Source: Paludisphaera rhizosphaerae (GTDB taxonomy: Bacteria; Planctomycetota; Planctomycetia; Isosphaerales; Isosphaeraceae). Taken from it: a DNA stretch of 64,000 nucleotides. The stretch lies in the NCBI RefSeq assembly GCF_011065895.1, contig NZ_JAALCR010000019.1, forward strand, positions 93,059-157,058, in the 5' to 3' direction. Under the pieces are notes generated by a model that saw only the letters and a program-made list of their open reading frames with translations, made no database searches and had not been told where the DNA came from. Made by a program: the position numbers and the translations under genes. Below are positions 34,755 to 43,708 of the stretch, piece after piece (the first letter of the stretch is position 1; each line of letters begins with the position of its first letter).

Positions 34755-34783
34755 TTCATTCCGACTCTCCGACGCCGTATAGT
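34755..34783 (+). promoter_or_regulatory. Candidate promoter for the sialate O-acetylesterase gene
   Basis: TTCATT (34755-34760), 17-base spacer, TATAGT (34778-34783), 81 bases before the ATG at 34865. It starts just after the stop of the preceding gene. Confidence 0.4.
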
Positions 34784-34864
34784 CGAACCGGCGACGGGGT
34801 TCGGCGACCCGACGCCGCGACATGGCGCCGACGCTTGCCAAGGCGATGCGAGGAGGAGTCGGGA

Positions 34865-36397
34865 ATGTTCCGCATGCGCGTTCTTCTGGCTGCGGTCGCG
34901 ACGACGGCCGCCTTCACGACGGCCCAGGCCGACGTGAAGATGCCGGCGATCTTCGGCGATCACATGGTTCTTCAGCGCGATATGCCGCTGAACGTCTGGG
35001 GGTGGGCCGCGCCCGGCGAGGAGGTCACGGTCAAGTTCCACGGCCAGACCCGCACCACGAAGGGGGGCGACGACGGCAAGTGGAGCGTCGTCCTGGAGCC
35101 CGTGGGCGTCGGCGGCCCGTTCGAGATGGTCGTCTCCGGCAAGAACTCGATCACCTTCAACGACATCCTCATGGGCGAGGTCTGGGTCTGCTCCGGCCAG
35201 TCGAACATGCAGTGGTCGGTCAACAGCGCGACGGACTCCGACCTGGAGATCGCCGCGGCCAAGTACCCGAACATCCGGCTCATCTCCGTGCCCCAGGTCG
35301 GCACGCAAGAACCGCAGAAGGACTTCAAGGGCCAGTGGAAGGTCTGCTCGCCGGAGACCGTCGGGCCGTTCTCGGCCGTCGGCTACTTCTTCGGCCGCCA
35401 GCTCCACGAGACCCTCGGCGTCCCCGTCGGCCTGATCAACGACGCCTGGGGCGGATCCGCCTGCGAGGCCTGGGTCCCCCGCGACAAGCTCGCCGCCGAC
35501 GCCAAGTACAAGGATCTTCTCACCGCCTGGGAAGAGCGCGAGAAGGGCTTCGAGGCCGCCAAGAAGAAGTATGAAGACGCCAAGGCGAAGGCCAAGGCCG
35601 ATGGCAAGCCGGCCCCGAATCCGAACCAGGACCCCGAAAATCAGATGAAGGGGAATTCCCGCCCCGGCAACATCTACAACGGCGTGCTGCTGCCGACGAT
35701 CGGCTACGGCATCAAGGGCGCCATCTGGTATCAAGGCGAATCCAACGCCGGCCGCGCCTACCAGTATCGCGACCTCTTCCCGCTCATGATCCAGACCTGG
35801 CGCGAGCAGTGGGGACAGGGGAACTTCCCCTTCTACTGGGTCCAACTCGCCGACTTCATGGCGGAAAAGCCCGAGCCCGCCGACAGCACCTGGGCCGAAC
35901 TGCGCGAGGCCCAGACGATGACCATGAAGCGGCTGCCGAACACCGGCGAGGCCGTCATCATCGACCTGGGCGAAGGGAAGGACATCCATCCCAAGAACAA
36001 GCAGGAGGTCGCCAAGCGACTCGTTCGCTGGGCGCTCGCCCGCGACTATGGCGTGAACATCCCCTACCAGAGCCCGACCTACCGCTCGATGGAGAAGCAG
36101 GGGAACAAGGTCGTCCTGACCTTCGACCACGTCGCCAAGGGCTTCCGGCCGTTCGACGTCGCCGATCTTCGCGGGTTCTCGATCGCGGGCCCCGACCAGA
36201 AGTTCGTCTGGGCGCAGGCGAAGGTCGTCGGCCCGGACAAGGTCGAGGTCTGGTCCGACAAGGTCGCCGAACCCGCCTCCGTCCGCTACGCCTGGGCCGA
36301 CAACCCGGTCTGCAACCTCTACAGCGGCGCCGACCTCCCCGTCACCCCGTTCCGCACCGACGACTGGCCGGGCGTAACCGTCAACACGACGCGCTGA
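34865..36397 (+). CDS. Secreted sialate O-acetylesterase (SGNH-type)
   Basis: 510 residues; ATG at 34865 with GGAGGAG about 9 bases upstream. Signal peptide (VLLAAVATTAAFTTAQA), then MPAIFGDHMVLQRDMPLNVW and the SGNH Ser motif SGQSNMQW (S113). Later motifs AIWYQGESNAGR (block with Gly/Asn) and GKDIHPKNKQEVAKRL with the catalytic His region. The family deacetylates sialic acids or other O-acetylated sugars in the periplasm. A Lys/Ala-rich helical insert (residues ~218-250) is characteristic of planctomycete members. Confidence 0.93.
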   Translation: MFRMRVLLAAVATTAAFTTAQADVKMPAIFGDHMVLQRDMPLNVWGWAAPGEEVTVKFHGQTRTTKGGDDGKWSVVLEPVGVGGPFEMVVSGKNSITFNDILMGEVWVCSGQSNMQWSVNSATDSDLEIAAAKYPNIRLISVPQVGTQEPQKDFKGQWKVCSPETVGPFSAVGYFFGRQLHETLGVPVGLINDAWGGSACEAWVPRDKLAADAKYKDLLTAWEEREKGFEAAKKKYEDAKAKAKADGKPAPNPNQDPENQMKGNSRPGNIYNGVLLPTIGYGIKGAIWYQGESNAGRAYQYRDLFPLMIQTWREQWGQGNFPFYWVQLADFMAEKPEPADSTWAELREAQTMTMKRLPNTGEAVIIDLGEGKDIHPKNKQEVAKRLVRWALARDYGVNIPYQSPTYRSMEKQGNKVVLTFDHVAKGFRPFDVADLRGFSIAGPDQKFVWAQAKVVGPDKVEVWSDKVAEPASVRYAWADNPVCNLYSGADLPVTPFRTDDWPGVTVNTTR

Positions 36398-36435
36398 AAC
36401 GGCGACGGAGTGAGCGGGAAACGCAACGCAACGTA

Positions 36436-36469
36436 GTCGGCCGGGCCCTTCACGGGGCCCGGCCCCGAC
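36436..36469 (+). terminator. Strong GC hairpin after the esterase gene
   Basis: GTCGG-CCGGGCCC (36436-36448) pairs with GGGCCCGG (36455-36462) and CCGAC (36465-36469); two-base bulge. No U-tract, but a long stem 38 bases after the stop codon. Confidence 0.55.
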
Positions 36470-36476
36470 GCTCCGA

Positions 36477-36506
36477 TTGCCCCCCGGCCTGCGGAACCGC
36501 TAAAAT
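36477..36506 (+). promoter_or_regulatory. Candidate promoter for the glycosyltransferase gene
   Basis: TTGCCC (36477-36482), 18-base spacer, TAAAAT (36501-36506), 66 bases before the ATG at 36573. It starts right after the terminator hairpin of the preceding gene. Confidence 0.4.
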
Positions 36507-36572
36507 GCCCATTCTTCGGGCGTCCACCCAGACGGTGGCCTGCCGGCCGGGGGTTGCGGGGATGGGAAGCCG

Positions 36573-37688
36573 ATGCGTTTGCTCGTGATCGATCGAGGGA
36601 TTACGCTGGGTTCGCCGGAAGGCCACCAGGCAATCCCTTTTCACATGTACGGTCGAGAATTGAAGGAACAACTGGGCCTGACCGTCGACCAGGTGACCGC
36701 CTGGAAGCCGGCCGAGGTGGAGGCCGCCGTCCGTGAACGGCCGGCCGACGTCGCCCTCGTCCTTCTCGACTGGGCCCTCTCCCCCCGGGAAGCGGCCGAA
36801 GCCTGCGACCGGATGCGGGCGATTCCGAACGGCCCTCGGATCGCCTTCATGGATCATCTCGACCCAATCGGCTCTCCCTTCCTGGAGGTGGCCGAGCACG
36901 TCGATTGCTACGTGAAGCGGCAGCACCTGGCCGACCCGGCGCTCTACCTGAAGGACTATCAGGGCGGCCACCCGTTCACGCACTTCCTCGCCGAGACGAT
37001 GGGCTACGACCTGGGCGGCTGGTTCTTCGCCAGCAAGCCCGGCCCGACCTTCGCCGACAAGCTGACGACCAGTTGGAACCTGGGCGTCACGCCGAGGTAT
37101 CGCAGCCGGCTCCGCGTCGCCCGCCGACTCCGCGGGCTCTGGCGGTTCCGTCCGTTCGCCATCCACCAGCGGTTCAGCCCGATGCCGGTTCCCGGCAAGA
37201 AGCGGGAATGGTACGAGCAATACCGCGACAAGGCCGCCGAGATCCTCAGGCCCCTGGCCTCCCGATACCGGATGACGGGGACCGGCCGCGTCGACCACCG
37301 CGTCTACCTGGCCGAGCTCTGCGCATCGAAAGTGGTGGTCAGTCCCTTCGGCTGGGGCGAGGTCTGCTTCCGCGACTATGAGACGGTCGTCACCGGCGGG
37401 CTGCTGGTCAAGCCGAACATGGACCACGTCGTCACCCGGCCGAACATCTACAAGGCGTTCGAGACCTACGTCCCCGTCAAGTGGGACCTCTCGGACCTCG
37501 TCGAGACCTGCGAGTACTACCTGACCCACCCCAAGGAGTCGATGCGGATCATCGCCAACGCGCAGGACGCCCTCACCGACTACTACGAGAAGGGCGGCTT
37601 CGTGGAGGACGTCCAGCGGCTGATAGAGGTCGCCACCAGGCCCCGCGTCGGCGAGGCCGTCTCCACGCCGGCTCCTCCTCAGAGCTGA
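36573..37688 (+). CDS. GT-B-type glycosyltransferase (CgeB-like)
   Basis: 371 residues. The C-terminal half has the GT-B donor site pattern VVVSPFGWGEVCFRDYETVVTGG followed by LVKPNMDHV, typical of the Glyco_trans_1_2 / CgeB group where the Glu in GEV.FRxxE contacts the nucleotide sugar. The N-terminal half gives a Rossmann-like start (MRLLVIDRGITLGSPEG; VALVLLDWALSP). Cytoplasmic; acceptor unknown. Downstream is endonuclease III at 40 bases. Confidence 0.82.
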   Translation: MRLLVIDRGITLGSPEGHQAIPFHMYGRELKEQLGLTVDQVTAWKPAEVEAAVRERPADVALVLLDWALSPREAAEACDRMRAIPNGPRIAFMDHLDPIGSPFLEVAEHVDCYVKRQHLADPALYLKDYQGGHPFTHFLAETMGYDLGGWFFASKPGPTFADKLTTSWNLGVTPRYRSRLRVARRLRGLWRFRPFAIHQRFSPMPVPGKKREWYEQYRDKAAEILRPLASRYRMTGTGRVDHRVYLAELCASKVVVSPFGWGEVCFRDYETVVTGGLLVKPNMDHVVTRPNIYKAFETYVPVKWDLSDLVETCEYYLTHPKESMRIIANAQDALTDYYEKGGFVEDVQRLIEVATRPRVGEAVSTPAPPQS

Positions 37689-37728
37689 GTCAGCCGGGTC
37701 GACCCGGCGCGGCGGGAGGGGCGGATCG

Positions 37729-38403
37729 ATGCAGCCACCCGGACCCGAGCCCTGGGACGCCGACGAGGCGTTTCGACGGCTGCGCAAGGCGGTGCGCGGG
37801 TACGCCAAGGCGGCGGTCTTCGACCTCCGCGACCGGGGGTTCGGCTCTCCGTTCCAGGTCCTCGTCTCCAGCCTGATCTCAGCCCGGACCCGCGACGAGA
37901 CGACGTTGGCCGTCTGCCTGCGGCTGTTTCCCCTCGCCCCGACCCCCTCGGCGATGCTGGCGCTGGGGGAGGAAAGTCTGGTCGAACAGCTTCGCCCGGC
38001 GACGTTTCCCGAGCCCAAGGCGCGCGACATCCTCGCGCTGTCTCGGCGGATCCTCGACGATCACGGCGGCGAGGTTCCCGAGACGATGGAAGGGCTGACG
38101 GCTTTCCGAGGCGTCGGCCCCAAGATCGCGGCACTGACCTTGGCCGTGGCGTTCGACGTGCCGATCATCCCGGTCGACGTTCACGTCCACCGGATCGCCA
38201 ACCGCTGGGGGATCGTCGCGACTCGCACGCCCGAGCAGACCATGACCGCCCTGGAGAAGGTCTTGCCGAAACGCCTCTGGATCGAGACCAACGAGCGGCT
38301 GGTCCCCTTCGGCAAGCACGTCTGCACGGCCGCCGCGCCGAGGTGCTCGACGTGCCTGCTGCTGTCGATGTGCCGGCGGGTGGGCGTCGAGAAGAGCCGC
38401 TGA
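37729..38403 (+). CDS. nth: Endonuclease III-family DNA glycosylase/AP lyase
   Basis: 224 residues. HhH-GPD fold: LVSSLISARTRDE opening, hairpin FRGVGPKIAAL with catalytic Lys132, and the essential Asp150 in IPVDVHVHRI. A [4Fe-4S] loop has four cysteines C199, C206, C209, C215 with spacing C-x6-C-x2-C-x5-C. This is the repair enzyme for oxidised pyrimidines. The opening LPGVG is FRGVG, a mild change. The 3' end is three bases from the convergent patatin gene. Confidence 0.92.
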   Translation: MQPPGPEPWDADEAFRRLRKAVRGYAKAAVFDLRDRGFGSPFQVLVSSLISARTRDETTLAVCLRLFPLAPTPSAMLALGEESLVEQLRPATFPEPKARDILALSRRILDDHGGEVPETMEGLTAFRGVGPKIAALTLAVAFDVPIIPVDVHVHRIANRWGIVATRTPEQTMTALEKVLPKRLWIETNERLVPFGKHVCTAAAPRCSTCLLLSMCRRVGVEKSR

Positions 38404-38406
38404 GGC

Positions 38407-41193
38407 TCAATCCGGCGTGGCTTCTCCGCCGCGCGACCGCCACCAGTCCTTGAGGCGGTTCAACCGCAGGTGGTTGCGCTCGCGGCCGGTCTGCTGCTCG
38501 GCGTCGAAAGGGTCCATGTTGCGCTCGATCTGACGGTACTCGACCGGGTCGATGTACCAGTTGAGGGTCTCGACGTTCTGGGACGCCTGGCCGACCTGGA
38601 TCGTGTCGCAGGTGAAGACGACGGTGCGGAAGAACTCGTCGTCGCCGGTGAGCCGGCGGAAGTTGTCGTGGAGCATTTGCAGGCTCTCGTCGTTCCGGAA
38701 GAACATCGACGACTCCCGGGCCATGGCGACCCCCTGCGCCGGGATGGCGACCGCCCTCGCTCCGTCGCTCAGCATGGTGAGGAACTGCGGGACGAGCCCC
38801 GCCCCCCAGGCGACCCATTCGTAGACTCCGGGACGGGCCTCGGCCTGGGGAGTGAGCGGCGCGTAGGCTTCTTGATCCAGGATCTTCAGCCGCTTCTCGT
38901 TGCGGAAGGCCCGGATCTGCACGACCAGCACGCCGGACGCGTTCCGGCGGAGCCAGTCCTTGTGGGACTGAATCCAGGACGAGGCCAGGTCGACGCCGTA
39001 GTTGTCGTAGTAGCCGGCGTCCACGACGTGCCGAGCCGGGAACGTCGGCAGGGCGACGACCGAGGTAATGAACGGGAACGTCGCGCTCATCCTCACGGCC
39101 GAGGCCAGCCGGAGGTGGTCGAGCGCCCGTTCCTGGGCGAACAGCTTGGAGAACTCCATCGCCGAGAACGAGCTGAGGGCCGGGTACTCCAGGTCGTAAT
39201 CGTCGACGTCGGCCTCGGTCTTCACCCGGCCTTCCTTGTCCTTGGGCTTTCCTTCGAGGTAGCGCTTGATGAGGTCGTCGCGGCTCTCGTCCAGCAGCAC
39301 GCCGTGGAGGTGGACGGTCAGGTCGGCCAGAGGGAGGTTGGAGATCAGAACCCGCCGGCCGTCTTCCACGAGCATCGGCGAGAAGACGATCGACGGGATC
39401 GAGCCGGAGTGTTCCGCCCCGGCGATCGCGCCGAAGGTCGTCCCCAACTCGGGCGCGTAGGCGAGCCAGGAGTCTTCCAGCCGGTCGCCTCGGTTGTAGA
39501 CCGGCAGGGGGAGGAGGGCGTTGGGGAGGAAGTCTCGGAAGGCGATCTGCCAGGCGATCGGGCCGAGGAAGTCGGGCTGCGGCCCCCCCTCCTCCATCAC
39601 GTGCGGCTGTTCGGGTTGGAGGGCGTGCCGCGCGACGTACCTCGCCGCGCCGAGCATCCCACCGGACGCCCCGGTGATGAGCCGGGCGTGGCGATGGAAG
39701 CCCGGGAAGGCCTCGTCCAGCTTGCGGAGCACGCTCTCGGTCCAGACCCCTGCGCGGAGGGCGCCGCCGCTGGTCGTCACCACCACGACCACCGGCTTGG
39801 CCGAGCCGCCGGCTTCCGGGGCTTCCCGCTTGATCCCGGCCAGCCAGCGGTCGAGCATCGCCTCGCGGACCTTGAAGTCCTCGCGGCCCTCGGAAAGCTT
39901 GCGGGACTTCTGGAACTCGGTCAGGTCGACCACCCGGCCGTACGAGGTCGGTTTGGATTCGCTGAGGCTCAGGTGGTAGCGGTACTGCTCCAGGGGCGTG
40001 GGATAGAGGTCTGGCGCGCCCAGCGTCCGGCCGGCGAGGTCGCGGACCACCACGTCGTAGTCGAGCATTCCCGACGCCGCCACCAGGACGAGCACGGCGG
40101 CCGCGACGATCGCCCGAGACTTCCAGTGACCACCCATCCCCAGCCAGACCACCGTCGTGGCGATCACCCCCAAGAGGATGCACAGCGAGAAGGCGGGCGG
40201 GAACAGACGCCGGGTGGCGTCGGGGAAAACCCAGGACGCCAGATACAAGAGCCCGACGATGATCAGCATGTTCCGCGCGTGGCCTTCCGGGTCGATCCGG
40301 TCGGCGTCGAGCCGCCAGAGGTGGCCCAGGTCGAACCGGCCGGCCAGCGCTTGACGCCGCAGCTCGTTGAGCCTCGTCGGGATCCGGGTGGCGACCACAA
40401 GGACGGCCGCCGCCACGCCTGCCGCCAGGCCCGCCAGCCAGGGCTCGGCCACGATCTCCTGCACCGCGCCGGCGCGGATCGAGGGGAGCATGGCCGGCAG
40501 GGCGAGCATGTTGACGAACGGGGCCGCGGCGAAGAAGACGAACCACCCCATCTGGCCGCTGACCGACGGCCGATCGGGGATGAATCGGGCGAGCCATGCG
40601 GGAAGGAACGTCCGCAGGGCCGGTCCCAGGCGGGTCCAGATCCGATGCTCGGGATCCTCGCGGTGGGCCTCGTAGTCGCTGACGAACAGCAGGTAGAGCA
40701 TCCAGAAGACGAAGAGGGTCGCCGCCAGACCGGCCATGAACTGGTTGTCGCGCGCGGGGCTCCAGAAGAGGCCGGGCATCCCCATGCCGGAGAGCCCGCC
40801 GTAGACCAGCCAGAGCAGGAAGACGATCCCCAGCATCACCAGGTGGTTGGCGAACCCGTCGTGGATCGCCCGCCAGAGGATCGGGTACAACCGCCACGTC
40901 GAGAGGACCGTCAGGCCCGCGACGATTGCGAGGATGGTCCACTGCGAGTCGTGGAAGATCCGGGCCACCGTGGGCAGGTTCGAGTCGGCCGCGCTGCCGC
41001 CGCCGCGAGCCACGGTGACGACCCGTTGCGGGTCGGCCACGCCCTTCCTGGCGCCCTCCTCGGCGAATGACATCACGTAGAGCAGGTGCCACGGAGCCAG
41101 GGTCAGCACGACCCAGGCCAGGGCCGCCATGCGAAACCCGCCGCCCACCCCGCGCTGGGGCTTCTCCGCCGTGCCTTCGCTGGCGTCCGCCAT
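38407..41193 (-). CDS. Membrane-anchored patatin-like phospholipase
   Basis: 928 residues; ATG at 41193 with AAGGA about 9 bases upstream. The N-terminal ~400 residues contain roughly eight to ten TM segments in two blocks (such as WVVLTLAPWHLLYVMSF, MLGIVFLLWLVYGGLSGMG, LAGLAAGVAAAVLVVATRIP). The C-terminal half is a patatin domain: glycine oxyanion motif TTSGGALRAGV (~467), nucleophile elbow TGASGG (~505) and the catalytic-Asp motif DAGYYDNYG (~724). All three elements of the Ser-Asp dyad are present. Likely an inner-membrane lipase; a fused polytopic N-terminus is unusual. Confidence 0.88.
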   Translation of the reverse strand: MADASEGTAEKPQRGVGGGFRMAALAWVVLTLAPWHLLYVMSFAEEGARKGVADPQRVVTVARGGGSAADSNLPTVARIFHDSQWTILAIVAGLTVLSTWRLYPILWRAIHDGFANHLVMLGIVFLLWLVYGGLSGMGMPGLFWSPARDNQFMAGLAATLFVFWMLYLLFVSDYEAHREDPEHRIWTRLGPALRTFLPAWLARFIPDRPSVSGQMGWFVFFAAAPFVNMLALPAMLPSIRAGAVQEIVAEPWLAGLAAGVAAAVLVVATRIPTRLNELRRQALAGRFDLGHLWRLDADRIDPEGHARNMLIIVGLLYLASWVFPDATRRLFPPAFSLCILLGVIATTVVWLGMGGHWKSRAIVAAAVLVLVAASGMLDYDVVVRDLAGRTLGAPDLYPTPLEQYRYHLSLSESKPTSYGRVVDLTEFQKSRKLSEGREDFKVREAMLDRWLAGIKREAPEAGGSAKPVVVVVTTSGGALRAGVWTESVLRKLDEAFPGFHRHARLITGASGGMLGAARYVARHALQPEQPHVMEEGGPQPDFLGPIAWQIAFRDFLPNALLPLPVYNRGDRLEDSWLAYAPELGTTFGAIAGAEHSGSIPSIVFSPMLVEDGRRVLISNLPLADLTVHLHGVLLDESRDDLIKRYLEGKPKDKEGRVKTEADVDDYDLEYPALSSFSAMEFSKLFAQERALDHLRLASAVRMSATFPFITSVVALPTFPARHVVDAGYYDNYGVDLASSWIQSHKDWLRRNASGVLVVQIRAFRNEKRLKILDQEAYAPLTPQAEARPGVYEWVAWGAGLVPQFLTMLSDGARAVAIPAQGVAMARESSMFFRNDESLQMLHDNFRRLTGDDEFFRTVVFTCDTIQVGQASQNVETLNWYIDPVEYRQIERNMDPFDAEQQTGRERNHLRLNRLKDWWRSRGGEATPD

Positions 41194-41408
41194 GTTTCTA
41201 TTTTCCTTCACGACCCCGCCGCCCCGGCGTCCCAGCCGATCCTCCCGCGACGGTTCCCCACAATGCGGCACAAGCCCAAGGGAATCAAGACCGATCGCCG
41301 AGCGATCCTTCTCCGGAAGGAGGCCGGACCATCAACGGCTGGTTGAGGGGGGCGACCGGTAACGGGCGGGCGCGCAACTCCTGATCAAGCGCATGCGATG
41401 CGAATCGT

Positions 41409-41456
41409 CCCTTCTCCCGCCGGGAGAAGGTGCCGCGCAGCGGCGGATGAGGGTCG
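41409..41456 (+). repeat. Family 2 bipartite hairpin repeat, copy 2 (left arm)
   Basis: CTTCTCCCGCCGGGAGAAG stem, then GCCGCGCAGCGGC stem and GGATGAGGG end. Same design as 55451-55503 but with different arm sequences. It faces copy 3 as an inverted pair. Confidence 0.75.
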
Positions 41457-41519
41457 CCGGAGTGCAGAGGGCATGTCGTTCGCGCAGATTGCGTGGCTGG
41501 GCTATGCGTACAGGTCCGA

Positions 41520-41567
41520 CGACCCTCACCCGCCGCTGCGCGGCTGCCCTCTCCCGGCGGGAGAGGG
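41520..41567 (-). repeat. Family 2 bipartite hairpin repeat, copy 3 (right arm, inverted)
   Basis: Minus-strand reading gives CCCTCTCCC/GGGAGAGGG stem, GCCGCGCAGCGGC stem and the TGAGGG end (GGGTGAGGG here). Together with copy 2 forms a 159-bp inverted-repeat unit, like a BIME. Confidence 0.75.
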
Positions 41568-41644
41568 AATTGCTCTCACTGGCCTCGGTTGCTCGAATCC
41601 GACGCTGGTCTTGTCTCGCAAGGAGGAAGACGTCAAAAAGTCGC

Positions 41645-43114
41645 TCACGTCAACCCGCGAAGATAATCCGCGACCTCCGCATGTCCCTCCCGTTCCGCCC
41701 ATTCGAGAGGGGAAAGCCCGTCGCCCCCAACCTCGCGAGGATCCAGGCCGTGGTCGACCAGCACCCGGACGACATCGAGCCGACCTGTCGCGGCGGCCTC
41801 GGCGACCATCGTGCGGTCGGAACTGTATCCTGACCAGTTCTCCACCGGCCCCGCGTTCAGCAGGCGGGCGACGATCGCCGCATGGCCGCGCTTGACGGCG
41901 ATCCGCAAGGGGGAGGCGAAGTCGGGCTCGCGCCCGGGATCGGCCCCGTCTGCGAGCAATCGCGCAACGAGCGCTTCGTCGCCCAGATAGGCCGCGTCCG
42001 GCAGGCTGCGCCTCGCTCCCCGGGCGATCAGCAAGGCGACGGCCTCATCGTGACCGAAGGCCGCCGCCTCGGCGAGTGCGGTACGGCCGGACCAATCTTC
42101 GTGGTCGATGTCTGCCCCGCGGTCCAGCAGCAACTCGACGAACGCCGTGCGACCATCCGCCGCGGCGATCCCCAGAGCTTGGTAACCGATGTCGTCGTCC
42201 GTTGACCTCAGGTCCGCCCCGCGGTCGATCAAGAGGCGGACCATATCCAGGTCGCCTTTCGAGACGGCGAGCATGAGGAAAGAGTACGAATAAACGAATC
42301 GAGCGCTGGCCGAGACGTCGATCGTCGGCTCGGCCTCAAGGATTTCCCGCGCCAGATCGACGTCTCCCATCAGGACGGCCTCGCGGAGGCCGACCCGGCC
42401 GCCGGCGGCGATCAGCATCTCCACCACGCCGCGATCGGCCCAGCGTGCCGCGGCTGTGACCGACGTCCATGACGAGTGGTCGACCGTGTTCGGATCGGCC
42501 CCGCGGTCGAGAAGTAGGCGGATCATCGCGGGCTCCCCCGCTCGGGAGGCGTGGTCCAGGGCCGTCTTCCGCCACTTGTCGGGCGTATCGACGGGAACCC
42601 CGCGCTCGAGCAGCCCGCGCACGGCGTCCAAATCGCCCTTTTCCACGGCCGGCCACCATTCCTGGACCAGCGGAATCCTGGCCACCGCCTCGGGATCCAG
42701 CCGTGAGGCGACGCCTCGGAACACGGCCTCGACGGCACCGCCCAGGCCGGCGAGGTAAAGGTCTTCATGGAGCCAGAGGCGGTCCACGGCCGTGTCGTAT
42801 ATGAGCCGGAAAACGTCCGGGGGCTCGTAGAAAACTCGACCGTGGGCTTCGGGCGGCGGCCAGTCACGGAGTCTCGCCGCGACGTCCTCCAACTCGACGA
42901 GCAGTTGGTTCAAATCCTCCTCGGACGCCTCGATCCGCCGCAACGGATAGGTGGCGAGCGTCTTGCCGTCGGCGTCGTCCAGGATCGCCAGCGCATCGGC
43001 CCGCCCCCTCGCCTCGGCCATGTCGCGAAACGCCTCATACCGCAGCGAGGGGTGCGAATGATACTCGACCACCCAGTTTCGGGACGGCGAATGGTGCGGC
43101 GGAAGATCGGCCAT
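41645..43114 (-). CDS. Ankyrin-repeat protein with paralogous N-terminal domain (copy B)
   Basis: 489 residues, ATG at 43114. N-terminal domain (FRDMAEARGRADALAILDDA, DGKTLATYPLRRI, AGLGGAVEAVFRGVASRLD) matches copy A at 32732, followed by the WWPAVEKGDLDAVRGLLE hinge and about eight to ten ankyrin units (TALDHASRAGEPAMIRLLLD, FLMLAVSKGDLDMVRLLID, ALAEAAAFGHDEAVALLI and others). The pair arose by duplication. Function unknown; protein-binding scaffold. The frame stays open up to 43213 but lacks a better start. Confidence 0.87.
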   Translation of the reverse strand: MADLPPHHSPSRNWVVEYHSHPSLRYEAFRDMAEARGRADALAILDDADGKTLATYPLRRIEASEEDLNQLLVELEDVAARLRDWPPPEAHGRVFYEPPDVFRLIYDTAVDRLWLHEDLYLAGLGGAVEAVFRGVASRLDPEAVARIPLVQEWWPAVEKGDLDAVRGLLERGVPVDTPDKWRKTALDHASRAGEPAMIRLLLDRGADPNTVDHSSWTSVTAAARWADRGVVEMLIAAGGRVGLREAVLMGDVDLAREILEAEPTIDVSASARFVYSYSFLMLAVSKGDLDMVRLLIDRGADLRSTDDDIGYQALGIAAADGRTAFVELLLDRGADIDHEDWSGRTALAEAAAFGHDEAVALLIARGARRSLPDAAYLGDEALVARLLADGADPGREPDFASPLRIAVKRGHAAIVARLLNAGPVENWSGYSSDRTMVAEAAATGRLDVVRVLVDHGLDPREVGGDGLSPLEWAEREGHAEVADYLRGLT

Positions 43115-43501
43115 CGTGGTCGGCCCTCGAGGTTCAAGAATCCACGACCGAAGCGCGAGACACCGCTGGCGAGCTTCGTCGGTTGCGATCAATCCGATGG
43201 GACCCCCACCCATTATGGTTCGCCCTCCGATCGGAGCCTATCGCCGCCCTCGTTTCGATCGAAACAAGCGGTACAAGAGGACGCACGGTCATTGCGTTGT
43301 GACGGTTCTCCGGTCGTTTGAGATAAGGTCGACGATTGGGTCGTATCGTCTAGTTGGAAAGGCTTGCACGGGATGAGCTGGGGCACGTTCCGAGGGCAAG
43401 CCCGTCGGCCAGGGTGATCGAGTGGACGGTGGTGGAAAATGATCAAACGAACCCACCTGGAAGGCCGAATTCGTGAGCCGAAGTTCGCATGTGCGATACG
43501 G

Positions 43502-43551
43502 TTGCGTTCGATGGGTCTGGTCGTCGAGGGCAGCGAGCGAACCCAACCCGG
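43502..43551 (+). repeat. Family 3 GCGAACCCA repeat, copy 1
   Basis: 50-bp unit starting TTGCGTTCGATGGGT and ending AGCGAACCCAACCCGG, about 75% identical to 43649-43698. Confidence 0.65.
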
Positions 43552-43648
43552 GCGCAGCGCAAGGCACCTGGGCGGAAGTCGAAATACGGCCGAACAAACC
43601 CACGCCCAGAGCTGGTTTTCCGCGCTGAGTCCGAGGCGTGGCAATCAC

Positions 43649-43698
43649 TTGCGTCCGATGGGTTCGCTCGTCGGGAGAAGCAAGCGAACCCATTCCGG
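43649..43698 (+). repeat. Family 3 GCGAACCCA repeat, copy 2, with perfect 10-bp stem
   Basis: TGGGTTCGCT (43659-43668) and AGCGAACCCA (43683-43692) pair perfectly around a 14-base loop. It lies just past the GH29 stop on the minus strand and could also act as its terminator. Confidence 0.65.
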
Positions 43699-43708
43699 CG
43701 GGGTCCGC

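Larger units (their letters stand above)
41194..41644. other. 451-bp intergenic region with Family 2 inverted pair
   Basis: Between the patatin gene start and the ankyrin copy B stop. Holds the two facing repeat arms listed below; short open frames show no coding character. Confidence 0.6.
43115..43708. other. 594-bp non-coding region with repeats
   Basis: Between ankyrin copy B start and the GH29 gene stop. It contains the Family 3 hairpins. Open frames here translate to repeated patterns (GSLA..DD.THRTQ), which are repeat by-products and not genes. Confidence 0.6.

Noticed and set aside
38470..41070. An 866-codon plus-strand open frame opposite the patatin gene
   Set aside because: Composition (Arg, Gly, Asp, Glu, His-rich, no TM or domain pattern) is that of a high-GC antisense shadow; the minus-strand frame has clear patatin motifs.
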